64,000 bases of DNA from Whitmania pigra (GCA_021613335.1 JAJTWR010000317.1:229501-293500), one strand, 5' to 3'; positions 10,774 through 29,463 are shown, counted from the first letter of the stretch. Notes: a model not told the origin generated them from the letters alone. Program-made: numbers and translations.

Positions 10774-11270
10774 CAGGGGTACTCAAACTGCGGACCGCCG
10801 ATAGCTTTTAAGTGGACCTCCAATTATTTCCAAAAAAATAAATTTAAAAATTTAAAAAGTTAAAAAATTCTGAATTCTGGTCTAAGTTTGTAATTGAGGG
10901 TCAATACCTTTCTTGCTCCAAGAAATTGGCTTTACCAGTTCTGACAATATTTGGATCAACTTACACCTGTGAATCATCGTTTTCAACTATGAACATTATC
11001 AAGTTTAAAAATCGAAGTCAATTAACTGATGTACATCTTGGAAATTGTTTGAGAATTGCAATTACTAGCTATTCTCCAAATATCATAGAAGTCATGAAGG
11101 ACAAGCAGTTCCATGCATCACTCTAAATAAAAAGTCTGACAGCATTTTAATATTAATTCATTACTTTTTACTTTACCCCCCCGGTCCGCATGACTTTGAC
11201 CCTTGTGGACCGCCACCTATCTGAAAATTACGTAATGTGGACCCCGGCCAAAAAAGTTTGAGTACCCCTG
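10774..11270 (+). mobile_element. Non-autonomous hAT element, 497 bp, with target-site duplication
   Basis: Terminal inverted repeats CAGGGGTACTCAAACT (left) and AGTTTGAGTACCCCTG (right) are perfect over 16 bp. The flanking 8-bp duplication GCATAGAG is exact at 10766-10773 and 11271-11278. The plus-strand frame 10926-11126 encodes a ZBED/hAT-type C-terminal segment (GSTYTCESSFSTMNIIKFKN, then LTDVHLGNCLRIAITSY). Subterminal sequence such as GGACCGCC appears near both ends. It is an internally deleted copy from a different hAT subfamily than the one at 6219-6827. It sits between two divergent gene starts. Confidence 0.9.
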
Positions 11271-11278
11271 GCATAGAG

Positions 11279-11812
11279 GATCCCCGACTCTTGCTCAAAT
11301 GGCGATAGCTCACAAGGCACATGCATCTACAGCCAGCAGCTCAAAAAAATCGAGCCTGCCAATCAAGAAACGAAAACTTAATGAGATATAATTACATTTT
11401 CATATTTATTATGACAGACAACAAGAAACTTTTGTTGAAATAAGTAATAGTAAGATCTTATTGCCAAATTAGAAATTGTTTCAGTCGTATTTTAAAACAT
11501 ATTATACTAAAGTATAACTTCCAAGTAAAGCAAGTTTGTTTTCCATCTCTTTTAGTAAATGAAATAAACTCTTGGGAAAATATTTGTTTTGTCGACGTTT
11601 ACAAAATTGAATTTTAGATATTTAATGGTGATGTTTCAATTACATTATATATATTGAGTAGCCATTCCAATTACTAAAATTAATTTAATTTTGAAAAAAA
11701 CCAACCAAAATTTGTTTATCAAATTTAGTTTGCAAATAATTTACTCAGTAATAGGTGAGTGATTGTTAAAAAGGGCGGACAACACTCCGATGTTTTAATG
11801 TGTTGAACTCTA
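11279..11812. other. Upstream region of the SNX gene
   Basis: AT-rich sequence between the hAT element and the first SNX codon. It should include the 5' UTR and promoter. I see no reliable TATA box or initiator. Confidence 0.35.
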
Positions 11813-18061
<6,249 letters not shown>

Positions 18062-19900
18062 TGAGTTCACAACGATAACAACAGATTGGACTGCTGCTGA
18101 AGAACAACAGAGCATGAACAACAGCCTCGAGTTTCTAAATTATTAAGTGATTGAGCTGCATCAGATTCTTTTTTGTTATGATTGTTCTCTGATTCTGTTT
18201 GATATCTTTCTGGTTGTTGCCAACATGATGTTTTGTCTGCATTGAAACGGCCTGGTTGTGTACTGGCCTATGTGCGTGGGGCTGCGACTCACCCTGAATT
18301 CCAGATTTTAGTTTGCTATTTATGCACTAAAAAAACATTGAACATTAAACAGGATGCCAAACAAATCATTTTTAATGTGAGATCAACTTGCACACCAGAC
18401 ACTTGGAGACCTTTATTCGCAGTTGTTTATTTTTATATTTTGGCCTTTTTCACTATGAATTGATCTGAAATGACTGTTTTAATCCTTGCAATTAATTTTT
18501 AATTGGTATAGATGAATGAATTTAATTGGACGATAGGTAGGAATGTTACCATTTGATGCTTACATGCTCCAAGCTCTGCATTTGTATGATGTATTCAATA
18601 ATAGAGATGCATCATATTTTTGTAAATTATTTTTCATTTAAACTTTAGGGCCTCATAAACACAATATCAACACCATAAACGTGATTTTAACAGATTTTTG
18701 AGATCCTATTTAATTGTTGAATCATTTTGTTTGGTGAGATTTCAGACATTAAGTTACCGGCATGATAACGTGGGATTAAAGTTGCTGTATGAGGTTACAG
18801 CCTTTTTATTTGCATTTGCGGCTTTCTAGGCTTAGAGTCACTATTTTTCAAATATTTAATTCTGGATTAGGATTCTGAGCGTGTGTAATGTTTCAAAGTT
18901 TGAGATACTTGAGAATGGTGATGGTGCACAAGGGTACTTTGAAATTGAGAGGGGATTCGTTTCTTGGTCACTTGTTTTCGAGTAGAAGCCACGTTTCGCA
19001 CGGTTACTCATAGGAGTAATTTGAATCGACAACTTTGGGGAGGAATCAATAATTAATTAGTTTATTTAACTTCTAATATGAGTTTTGAGTATCTGCTCAT
19101 CACAATTGCTGGGCACCATTTAAGATTTATTTCTGCATTGCTATATCTCGTTGTATTAAATTATATTTTTGTTAAATCAACTTATTTCAGGAACAAAGTC
19201 TAAAGTTCAAAGCGGATAGCTCGCTATGTGTCGTCATAACATTTGAAAGCCATTCGGCTGCAAATCCTTCTTGATAAAACAAATTACTTTAGTAAATTTC
19301 CTCTCAGTTATTTGGCAAATTTTAACTCATCACATTTATTTAAATGTGGCATCAATTCGCTTGGCTTTGGGTTCATTTGGTTCCCAAATTCATAATGCTT
19401 TAATCGTTTCTGCGATTACAATTTCTTAATTTGAAAGAAAGCACATCTCAAATAATAGGGAAAGATGATGTCTTTTGGAGCAATAAACAGAAAAAGGTCT
19501 GCGATGAATTACAAGAAAACTTTGGTGAAAGCTCATCGGAGTTTTGAATTTTCTGAAAAATACTGATACTGATTGGTAATAAGTGTAATTGACGCTAATA
19601 TTATGAAAGACAAAAAACTGAGGTGTCAGGTGTGTTAAACAATACTTCTCAATTACTTTGATTCGTAAGAATAAGTTTCGACTGAGCACATCTACAGGTG
19701 AGCAAGTCACACTAGTTTCAGACTTTGGTCTCATTCACAGAGGATCATTATGCTAATAAGTTAGCAATTTCCTCTGCTAAATGTTCGTTATTTTTTGTTA
19801 ATGTATGCAAATAATATCTAAATAATAAGTAAATAAGCTTCATTATGTAAAAATTTTTTAATTTAAACAGAATCAACATAAAATTGATTTATTGATGTTA
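18062..19900. other. SNX 3' UTR and intergenic DNA, no further gene seen
   Basis: About 1.8 kb after the SNX stop codon. Short open frames occur on both strands but none has domain features or good splice context. A convincing AATAAA signal for SNX is not obvious. Confidence 0.4.
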
Positions 19901-19944
19901 CACGGTCCCGAATACTCCGGCCCTTGTTTCGAGCTGAAGGTTGC

Positions 19945-21727
19945 ATGTGAGTAGAAATTCTATAAAACCCGTGGTTGCGCTTTTTAATTTTGTTGTTTTA
20001 AATTTTTAACTGACGGCAGGGTGTCGATTATTAGAAAACACTTATCGATATTTAAACATTGTTTTGGAGCGAGCCTTTTCTCAACTGCTTCCATGGTGAG
20101 CAAGTGCTTCATTCGTTTCGAAATTCTGTTTAAATTATTCAATCTAATGAATATCGGTGTAAAAAGGACCAATCCGTGGAAACCATTTTGTTCTACAAAC
20201 TACATTGTCATAATTTTGTTTATTGAGTTTGTTGAGTCATTTTTGTGTTATTTAAACTGTTAGCATAAGTTTTTTGAGCCTTGTTAAGTTGAATGAAGAA
20301 ATATTAATTTCACAACGCGCACAAATAATATTGAAATGATCAATGCAAAACGACGATGTATCCTGAACATGGATGACTTGCAATAAAGAGCCAACTAAAA
20401 TATTTAGGCCTAAAAATTAATCTTATTAGCTAAATTAACCATTTTTAATAATGAATTATTTTATTGTGTTTTAAGGCAAGTAAAGAAGGCCCTCAAACAA
20501 TTTATGACTTCACCGCAAAGGACATAGATGGCAACGAAGTGTCCTTAGAGAAGTACAGGTATGAATCGTGATTCAATGTTTTACTTGATTTGTGATTCAC
20601 TGGACATTATGTTGGCATTTTCAGAGGTCATGTTTGCATCATTTTCAATGGTGCGTGTAAATGAGGAGCAACGGAGAAGAATTACACCCAGTTCCAAGCT
20701 TTGTACGACGAGTTTGGATCTAAAGGGCTTAAAATTCTTGCTTTCCCTTGTAATCAGTTTGGAGGCCAGGTCAGCCGATTAGTTCTTCTCTTAATTCAAC
20801 ATTTAATGCACTCTGTTAGGGTTTTATTCTAGATGAATTATGTAATTAGATAGTATACCCAACATGCATGGATTTTGCATAAATTTAAAAATAGAATTTT
20901 TGTTATTAACTCTATCATGCAGAATTAAATAGTGAATATAGATATTCTTTTACATTATTATCAAACATGTTTCAGGAGCCCTGGCCTGAGCCTGAAATAA
21001 AAGCTTTTGTTCAAGATAAGTATGGTGTTACCTTTGATCTGTTCTCAAAAATTGAAGTTAACGGAGACAACGCTCATCCCTTGTGGAAGTTCTTGAAGAA
21101 CAAACAGGGAGGGACATTCGGAAAGTGAGTTTGCTGAAACTTTTGTTTTATTGTTAGTACCGTAAATACTTGAGTATAACGCGAGAGATGGAAATTCACT
21201 CTATAAATTAAGGAAAAGTTCAAGACGCGAGTATAACGTGATGCACAATTTTTCATCTTATTTTTTGTCACAAAAGTCTTGCATTATACTCGAGTATCTA
21301 CGGTATGTGAGATGTTAATTGTTTGAATATTAATAATTAGCATAAATTATCTGAGTGCATTTGTGATCCGATGTACCATTCTCTCGAGAACAACTTTTAT
21401 TGCGAATTTATTTTTTAGACGAGTTTATTTTTAATGTGATTGTGATGATTATGATCCACCATGAAAATAAATTGATGCAATTTCACGCAACAGCTTCATC
21501 AAGTGGAACTTCACCAAGTTTATGATCAACAAGGAAGGTGTCCCAATTAAAAGATATTCTCCCACCACTGCACCTGTTGTGAGTTTTGTTGCTTGAATTG
21601 ACATTCTTTTTAAAAATAATTTTTAACAGTTATGGTTTAATTATTCCATTATTTTTGATTCCACAATTCAAAGTTTCCAAAATTTTTTATGCAGGATCTA
21701 AAGAAGGATTTTATTCCTTTGCTTTAA
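19945..21727 (+). CDS. GPX4: Selenocysteine phospholipid hydroperoxide glutathione peroxidase (GPX4 type)
   Basis: Coding exons: 19945-19946, 20020-20095, 20476-20558, 20625-20769, 20976-21124, 21494-21578, 21695-21727. The protein reduces lipid hydroperoxides with glutathione or other thiols. [20 protein letters not shown] starts the thioredoxin fold. The catalytic position is an in-frame TGA at 20662-20664 in [16 protein letters not shown]. Gln (FPCNQFG) and Trp/Asn (KWNFTKF) of the catalytic tetrad follow; the end is KKDFIPLL. It lacks the oligomerisation loop of GPX1-type enzymes. A SECIS element follows at 21800-21880. The ATG at 20093-20095 gives a 165-aa cytosolic form. Joining donor GCAT|GTGAGT (19946) to acceptor CGGCAG|G (20020) creates an earlier ATG and a 25-residue, acid-free leader ([20 protein letters not shown]...), probably mitochondrial. 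The poly(A) signal is at 21946-21951. Confidence 0.92.
20662..20664 (+). other. Selenocysteine codon (recoded TGA) of GPX4
   Basis: This TGA is the only stop codon inside an otherwise intact GPX4 frame. It falls exactly at the family's catalytic selenocysteine, between FNGACK and GATEKNYTQ. It is residue 42 counted from the internal Met. The family-typical context is NVASQUGKT, so the preceding residues here are unusual. Confidence 0.93.
21158..21305. mobile_element. MITE-like element, 148 bp, TA-flanked, in GPX4 intron
   Basis: The left end TACCGTAAATACTTGAGTAT matches the reverse complement of the right end (TACCGTAGATACTCGAGTAT); 24 of 28 terminal bases agree. The element is bounded by TA on each side, as expected for TA-targeting DNA transposons. 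A further internal copy of the GCGAGTATAACG motif lies near 21226. There is no coding capacity. It sits in the intron between GPX4 exons ending at 21124 and starting at 21494. Confidence 0.75.
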
Positions 21728-21799
21728 GGGAAAGGATTGAATCATTGCATTGCATCCAAATTTTGAATGAGGAAACCAAAATGTCCACCTTGGACTGTT

Positions 21800-21880
21800 A
21801 GTGAGTGCTTATGAAGATCTCTCCCCAAATCCTCGTTGGAGGGGATCGATCTGATGCCTCTCGTCGTACAAAAACTCACT
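21800..21880 (+). promoter_or_regulatory. SECIS element in the GPX4 3' UTR
   Basis: This RNA hairpin directs selenocysteine insertion at the upstream TGA. The core quartet is ATGA (21811-21814) opposite TGAT (21852-21855). Helix II pairs AGATC-TC-TCCCC with GGGGA-TC-GATCT. The conserved AAA (21827-21829) begins the apical loop 12 nt after the quartet, the usual distance. A lower helix is formed by AGTGAGT (21800-21806) with ACTCACT (21874-21880). Position, 73 nt past the stop codon, and all invariant bases fit. Confidence 0.92.
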
Positions 21881-22022
21881 GCAGTCTTCAAAATGCCATT
21901 TTGATTCTCTTTTTATTTGGAATATCAGCCAATTGAATAATGAAAAATAAAGATGTAAACTTTTGTTTATTTGATGAGTAACAAATGAAATATTGAAAAT
22001 TCAATGAAATGTAAAATGGCCT

Positions 22023-23351
22023 TCATGGTTTTGATGATTTTCTTCTGTCCCAAACCCAGTCACAAAAGTGTGGCCTGACAGGTTTTGACTTTGGTTGCCA
22101 GGGTGCTTTCCAAGTAGCTGTTGAATCTTCTTTGGTTCCAAACAGCATTTCGTCGACGTAACTTGTTTTGTGTGAAGACCTCGGCCTGAGCTTCCAGTAA
22201 GGGTTGTTCTTCCCTGCCAACTTTCGCCTGCCGTCCTCGTCCAATTTTCGTGAAAAGTCCGTTACTGAGCCAGCTCTGAAGGCGGGTCTTGGTGTGCTGC
22301 AAACACTCGAGCTGGGTTGGCTTTTTGCTGAATTGCTTCGTTCTTTCTCAAGATGCGAGGTTGATGGGGTGCTCCTGCCAGCCCGTGTTCTGGGGTGAGT
22401 TCTTCTCGTGTTGGAGGTTGCTAAACCTTGATTACGACTTTCTGGCAATCCAGCTTCTTTTAATTTTGGGGTCAGACTTTGGATCTTCTGTTTGCTTCTG
22501 GGTCCATTGCTAAATTTTTTGAACAAACTTTCCAATTTTTGCTGACTTTCTCTTAGTCTCAAAGTGTTGGGTAATGCATGTCTCTGTGTTTTTGGAATAA
22601 TTTTAAGATTTGAAGGATTTTTGAGATTACTTGATTGACTTTGAGAAGTTTCAGATGCTGCAAAACTTTGTCTGGCTGTGTTAGAATGTTGCCCAATGGT
22701 GAATTCAAGCAATTCCTTCACTAATTTATCATCAATCATATCAAATTCTTCCTCAGGATTTTCATTAGCTACAATTTCTTTTGTCTCTTGTGTAACATTT
22801 TCTAAATCCTTCAATCTATTTTCATAAGCAACACTGACACTTTCAAATATGGAATCTTCTGACTCGTCACAGTATTCCCCATCACTAAGTGTTATTCCTT
22901 GATCATTCGGATTCCTTATCATCTCTGGTATATGATGATTCTTAGATGGAACTTTAGAACCCACTAGACTTTCAGCCATTTCTGATGATGTATTCTTGTT
23001 TATCATTTTGGAATCTCTGTTATTGTGGGGCATCAGTGGCTTGGACTGATTTTTTGAAAATGAGGCCGTGTCATAAGGATCTTTATTCTCTATGATTTTG
23101 TCTTCTGGATACCTTCTACCTTCATCAGGATTTTCCAAAAAGAGCTCGTCTTGGTAAGTATCATCTTCTAAGCTATTCCTGACGAAAATTGACCTCCTTT
23201 CGCAAACTTTATCATCGAAGTCTACGCTCAAATCATCGTCGCTTTCAACACTTGCTCGGTGGCTTAAGAATAAGTTTTTAGAAACCTCACATTGGTTTAT
23301 ATCGTTATCGACAACAAATTCACCAGATTTTTCAACATTTAACACGTCCAT
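22023..23351 (-). CDS. Intronless 442-aa protein with a RITA-like YVDE-LFG motif
   Basis: A single open frame from ATG at 23351 to the stop at 22023. Residues 1-220 are acidic and polar (for example SVESDDDLSVDFDD). The middle and C-terminal part are basic and Ser/Pro/Arg-rich, suggesting a disordered protein. Near the C-terminus KTSYVDEMLFG (YVDEMLFG at about 398-405) closely resembles the TSYVDETLFG motif of RITA1, the RBPJ-interacting and tubulin-associated protein, followed by PW-containing segments. In human RITA1 (269 aa) this motif lies near the N-terminus, and a second copy follows; here only one copy is seen, at the other end. A RITA-type role in Notch or tubulin biology is therefore tentative. 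The gene is convergent with GPX4. Its probable poly(A) signal (21966-21971, minus strand) lies within 20 nt of that of GPX4. Confidence 0.7.
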   Translation of the reverse strand: MDVLNVEKSGEFVVDNDINQCEVSKNLFLSHRASVESDDDLSVDFDDKVCERRSIFVRNSLEDDTYQDELFLENPDEGRRYPEDKIIENKDPYDTASFSKNQSKPLMPHNNRDSKMINKNTSSEMAESLVGSKVPSKNHHIPEMIRNPNDQGITLSDGEYCDESEDSIFESVSVAYENRLKDLENVTQETKEIVANENPEEEFDMIDDKLVKELLEFTIGQHSNTARQSFAASETSQSQSSNLKNPSNLKIIPKTQRHALPNTLRLRESQQKLESLFKKFSNGPRSKQKIQSLTPKLKEAGLPESRNQGLATSNTRRTHPRTRAGRSTPSTSHLEKERSNSAKSQPSSSVCSTPRPAFRAGSVTDFSRKLDEDGRRKLAGKNNPYWKLRPRSSHKTSYVDEMLFGTKEDSTATWKAPWQPKSKPVRPHFCDWVWDRRKSSKP

Positions 23352-23782
23352 TTCTTACAAGTATCAACAATCAAACTTAACAAACGAAGCCAGATTGTGT
23401 CGCTATCTCGTAACTGCGATTACCAAAACTAAGGTGCTTGTTCTTGTTGCCATAGCAGTCTAATTTATGTATATTGCTTTTCGATCGTATTTTTTAATTC
23501 TTAATCAAATTATTTTACAGCGTTAAATTGTCCTGGAGTCAGTTAGCCAACAATACACAACGAATTTCAAGCTTTATCTTCCTTAGCCATAGTACTTCCG
23601 CCAAAAAGTTCTTATAATCGCATAATTTGACATTTCGTCCAAAGTTTTGCAACGATTTTTGAGATGCCGTGGTTAATATTGCTGGAAATGTCGTAGCCAG
23701 CCGATGCCAAATTGTTAATGTTGAGCAGAGGAAGGGCACCGAATTATAAAAATTTGATGCCAAATTGATAATATTAAGGCAG
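23352..23782. other. Upstream region of the RITA-like gene
   Basis: AT-rich sequence before the hAT remnant. It should contain the promoter of the minus-strand RITA-like gene; no specific element is recognisable. Confidence 0.3.
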
Positions 23783-24719
23783 GGGTTCCCAATCTTTTTT
23801 TTATGTCCCGCACTCACTTTTAGTATGTTCTCGCACCCCCTACAACAGTAACATAAGTAATATCTCATATGAAGAAAAAAAAAACAATTTGTACTGAATT
23901 TGAGCAACATATTTATTTAAGCTAAATTTTGAATGACCAAAAAAGTAACAAAATAATAAAAAAAAAATTATAACAGTTAAATACAAACAGTATGCAAAAA
24001 TTAAGTTTTTAATTCAGTGTAAATCAGGGACGTCACATCAGCATTTTGCAAGGGGGCACAACTTGAGGAGACAACTTTTTTTACTTCTAGCCAAAATTCA
24101 GGGAGGGGGGGGCAAACCCTCATATGACATGAGATGACCTTTTCTACGTCTAGTCCCCCTCCCAGCGGCCCCCAAATTAAGTCCTTGGTGTAAGTGTAAT
24201 CTAAAAATTACAAAAAATACAAACTACCATTCAAAATTGAATTTAAATTAAATTATTTTTTCTGCTCAGATTCTCAGATATGATTTTGTCAAAATGTGGT
24301 ACTTTGTTGCTCATAGCGATCCGCATGTCTGCCCGTGCATTCAGACGAATTCTAGATTTTGTCTCAATTTGCAAAAGAGAACTGGATCCAAACTCGCATA
24401 AGTATGGTGTCGCAAATGGGATGAAGTTTCACAAATTTTTTGCAAAATATTCATTGTTGAAAACCAATACTCTCCAGAGTCTTGTTTTCAAATTGCATTT
24501 CAAGAGTCAATAAGATCTTCCTTCAGATCTTTATCAACTGACATGCATACTGTATTATCCGAATTGTAAGAATGTGGATTCACGATCCATTCTACTGAAA
24601 CTTTCAATTCTCCAGTTGCAAAACTTAACTGGGTAACTTTAGAGTAGTTGTCTTTTCCCTGCTGGTTAAGTTTCGCACCCACTCAAATTCAACCCCCAGG
24701 GTTGCGAGCACTCTTGATT
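23783..24719 (-). mobile_element. Decayed hAT element with transposase remnant
   Basis: The left boundary has the hAT-like CAGGGGTTCCCAATC. The right boundary, read on the minus strand, is a degraded CAAGAGTGCTCGCAACCCTG. On the minus strand, 24682-24500 encodes a stretch ending SVDKDLKEDLIDS, and 24440-24262 reads PFATPYLCEFGSSSLLQIET, then KSRIRLNARADMRIAMSNKV. Together these match the C-terminal region of ZBED5/SCAND3-like hAT transposases. Frameshifts separate the pieces, so it is inactive. I could not find a matching 8-bp target duplication, so the ends are approximate. Confidence 0.65.
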
Positions 24720-25505
<786 letters not shown>

Positions 25506-28464
25506 TCAATATTAACTTAAATAATATATAATTGTAATGTAATAAATTATTTAATGTGTAATTATGTAAATCTACATTATTGTTTTTATAACACTAATAA
25601 TGCTAAAACTTGGAAACAACTCATGAAACATCTAAAAAATAGAATGCGATTGTAATTCTATTAATATTATATAATAATTCTATTTTTGAAATATGAAAAT
25701 GTCATTCAATTACTTGGAACGTGACTGTTATTGAAATTGCCGATATGATGTCAATTAATCTCCTACTTCTAATTAACCATCCGTTCAATTTCATGAAAAA
25801 TGACGCCTTACAAATTAAATTAAGTTCACGAAAAAATTGAAAATAGGAAAAAATATTTTATTCCGGACAACCACTACATTCGCACCATATTTGTGGTTTT
25901 TAAAGGATATCTTGAAATGGACGTTAAAGGTGCTAGGACAATTCGTCACGGACGGAAACAGTCCTCACTGGAGTCAGTAATTAAACAACACAAATGTCCA
26001 AGTGACAATCTGAAAGAGTACTAAATTAACTCAAAAAAAATCATCACAGCATCGACCTACATATACTATCAGGAACTCTCGAGAACTCTCTCGAAGCTCA
26101 AGTGATAATGTCCCTCAGATTGGCCTTAACGACAATCCACACGCTCCATAATCACGTACACTCACGTCATGTTAGGAGTAGTATCTGGGTTGGGTCCTAG
26201 GGACTACCACTGATGGGTAGTATTTCAAATCAAATGATTTAAAATCGCGAAATTAAATCATTTTTGTGATATGTTCTTTTGATTTGAAATCATTGTTTTT
26301 GTGTGTTTTTGTTTAATATTTCAATTAATTTTTTTATGAATTATGATTTTTTACTTATCTAAAAATCACGAAATCATTTTAAAACTTATAAAGTTAAAAT
26401 TAAAGTATTTAAAATATTTTCATATCCCTTTCGATAAAATTTGTATAAACTCTCCCACTTTATTTCTAAGCACGTTAAAATGAATGTTTTGTCTTGGTCT
26501 GACTATTGGGTCGTATTTAGGGATCTTTTAAGTTGAAATATTTCTATTGCGACGAATTGTCCGGTCGCGACGCGGAACGCAGAAGAAATAAAAAAGATAG
26601 CACAACATTGCAACTCTTTTCGATGTTGGCAGGCCATAATCTCCGAGTTCTTTGCAAGTCTTTGATCATCGGCGCAAAAGTCGAATTCGTAAAGCAGCAA
26701 GGAGGAGGTCTCGGATTAAACGGTTTACGATGAAGAATTGGCAGAAAACAGCTGAAGGATGAATATTTGCATTTTAATTTCACAACCGATCCTCGCCTGA
26801 TGATTGCAAGCTTTAAAAATCGTTGCCTTTTGAGAAGCTTCGTATTAAAATTCAATTTCATTTTAAAGAGAATTTAAGGATCCATCTTCTAAACGTGGAA
26901 TACCGAGGAGACCTTTGCACACGTTGAAGTGAACTTCTATTTACGGAGGCTTGAATGATGAGATAAGGATAAGTGAAGGAAGACAACTTGGATGGTCAGC
27001 AATTTAATTACGTGGGGAACCGATTGAGATTTTTAGCGCTCCGAGAGTTAATTAGGCATCGCTTCTTTTCAGATTTTTGATCGATGTCTTGCGCTGTTTT
27101 GTCTTCAAGGAAACTCATAAGTCCAGGCGGGTGCCTATGCTTTGTCCTCTCGACTGTTTACACATTCACTGCATCTATTATGCTCTACCTGCCTACCCAG
27201 CCAATCAAATCGGCCATAATAGACCGGAAACGATCGAAGTCACGTGATAGATACCACGTGCTCGACTGGCGCCGCTGCCCGGTTTGAAAAGGAAGCAGTA
27301 TTAATTATATCCATGCATGGTTAATGTTAGTTATGGAGGCTGAGGTGTCTGTGTCAGACTCTTTAAGATTCTAACTTCCCCGCATTTTATCGTCAACAGA
27401 GTTAAGCTGTTCGACCCATTTATTTGTAAATTAATTAATGCTCGATTTAATAATAGTTTTATTTTAAATATATTATCAGACGGATTAAGTTTTAAATAAA
27501 TAACTGTATTTACTTTATTTGCTGAGTCGAATTTCAAACCTATTTATTTATTTATTTATTTGATTATAGTCCGTTGCATAACTCAGATGATTTGGACTGT
27601 TTCAAACCTAATCACCGATGTGCTTAAATGTTCCTAAATGTGTTTCTAGTCCAAACAAACACTGGAAATCCTAAAGCATGCTGCATACATCGAAGCGACA
27701 TAAAAACTGACAGGGATTTGTTTGACTTTAACAATTGCAACTGAAGCAACATACTGCAATAAAACAACAATTTTTAACGACACACCACACGTTGAAACGA
27801 CAAAAAATGCGACAACATACACCGACAACACATAGACAACACCAGCAACTGAAATGAAAGCAAGGCATTTGGTTTATATGAGAACTAATCGTTGGTCCCA
27901 TCTCGAGCGAGAGGTATGGTCAATTTAACGGCTCGTTACATCGCATCTAATCCCACTTTGCATCTCTCCTCATTACTAAAAATTAACTTTCTTCTCCGCT
28001 CGACATCTCCATCCTCTTCTTAACAACTTAAGTTGCTTCTTCAGATTTAAGGCCCATTACTCGGCGTCCATCAGTTTCAGAAGGCTGACCACGAAAGCCC
28101 CAGATTTTCTCATACTTCCGTTTCATCCAGGTTAGCCAGGTGTTTCTTCTCAGTTCTTAGTGCCAACTCTTCTTCTTTACAAGCGCTAATTTATTCGAAG
28201 CAGAACAAGATTGCGATGATTATGTCGACGACGACGATGATGATGATGATGAACAGCAAATGTCATTTGATTATAATTTTCTACGAGTCCAATCTTTAAG
28301 AATATTTTTAGTCATTTGTAAAGATTAACGTAAAGGTGATCGAGAGGAATGAAAAGTATTTGTTCTCAGTGATGATCCAAATGCTTGCTTATTTTCGCTG
28401 TCTACTTCCAATGCATTGCATTTGCACCATTGCATTACGCTACCTCCAACGTGCATCACTTCCT

Positions 28465-28467
<3 letters not shown>
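25506..28467. other. Intergenic, no gene supported
   Basis: About 3 kb of AT-rich DNA. It contains a short (TTTA)n run near 27541-27562 and a GAC/GAT run near 28228-28252. A possible hAT-like end (GGGTAGTATTTCAAATCAAA near 26215) has no partner that I can find. It lies upstream of THSD7 and may include untranslated exons or enhancers, but nothing in the sequence shows them. Confidence 0.4.
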
Positions 28468-29090
<623 letters not shown>

Positions 29091-29463
29091 CATAACATTT
29101 CACCCTCCGAATGATCATCAACGACTTATTTCCCTTTATAACTCCAGTGGCTTTTCATCTCTTCATCGACACATCCACACCACCGACACACGGACAAATC
29201 CACACGAACAATCACACACGCACACAGCAAAATACTTAAAACTCTGAGCAAAAGTCAAGTGTAGTCAAAATTACATCCGCTCCTTTAAAGAGGTCCCATT
29301 TCTTTGGCGAGACACGTTGTAAGATTCTGCAGAGCGTTAAAACAAACACATCACGTGTCCATAAATCATCGTACAAATTGTTTATTAACGTGTTCTACGA
29401 GGTCGGAGCGATTCTGGCTTCCTAAGGCTCCTGGGCGAGTTTATCCCCCTCGTAATAACAACC

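Noticed and set aside
20662..20664. GPX4 copy as a pseudogene because of an internal stop
   Set aside because: The stop is TGA exactly at the selenocysteine site, the remaining frame is intact, and a complete SECIS follows.
26200..26420. Possible additional hAT-like element (GGGTAGTATTTCAAATCAAA)
   Set aside because: The start resembles a hAT end, but I found no matching inverted end or target duplication.
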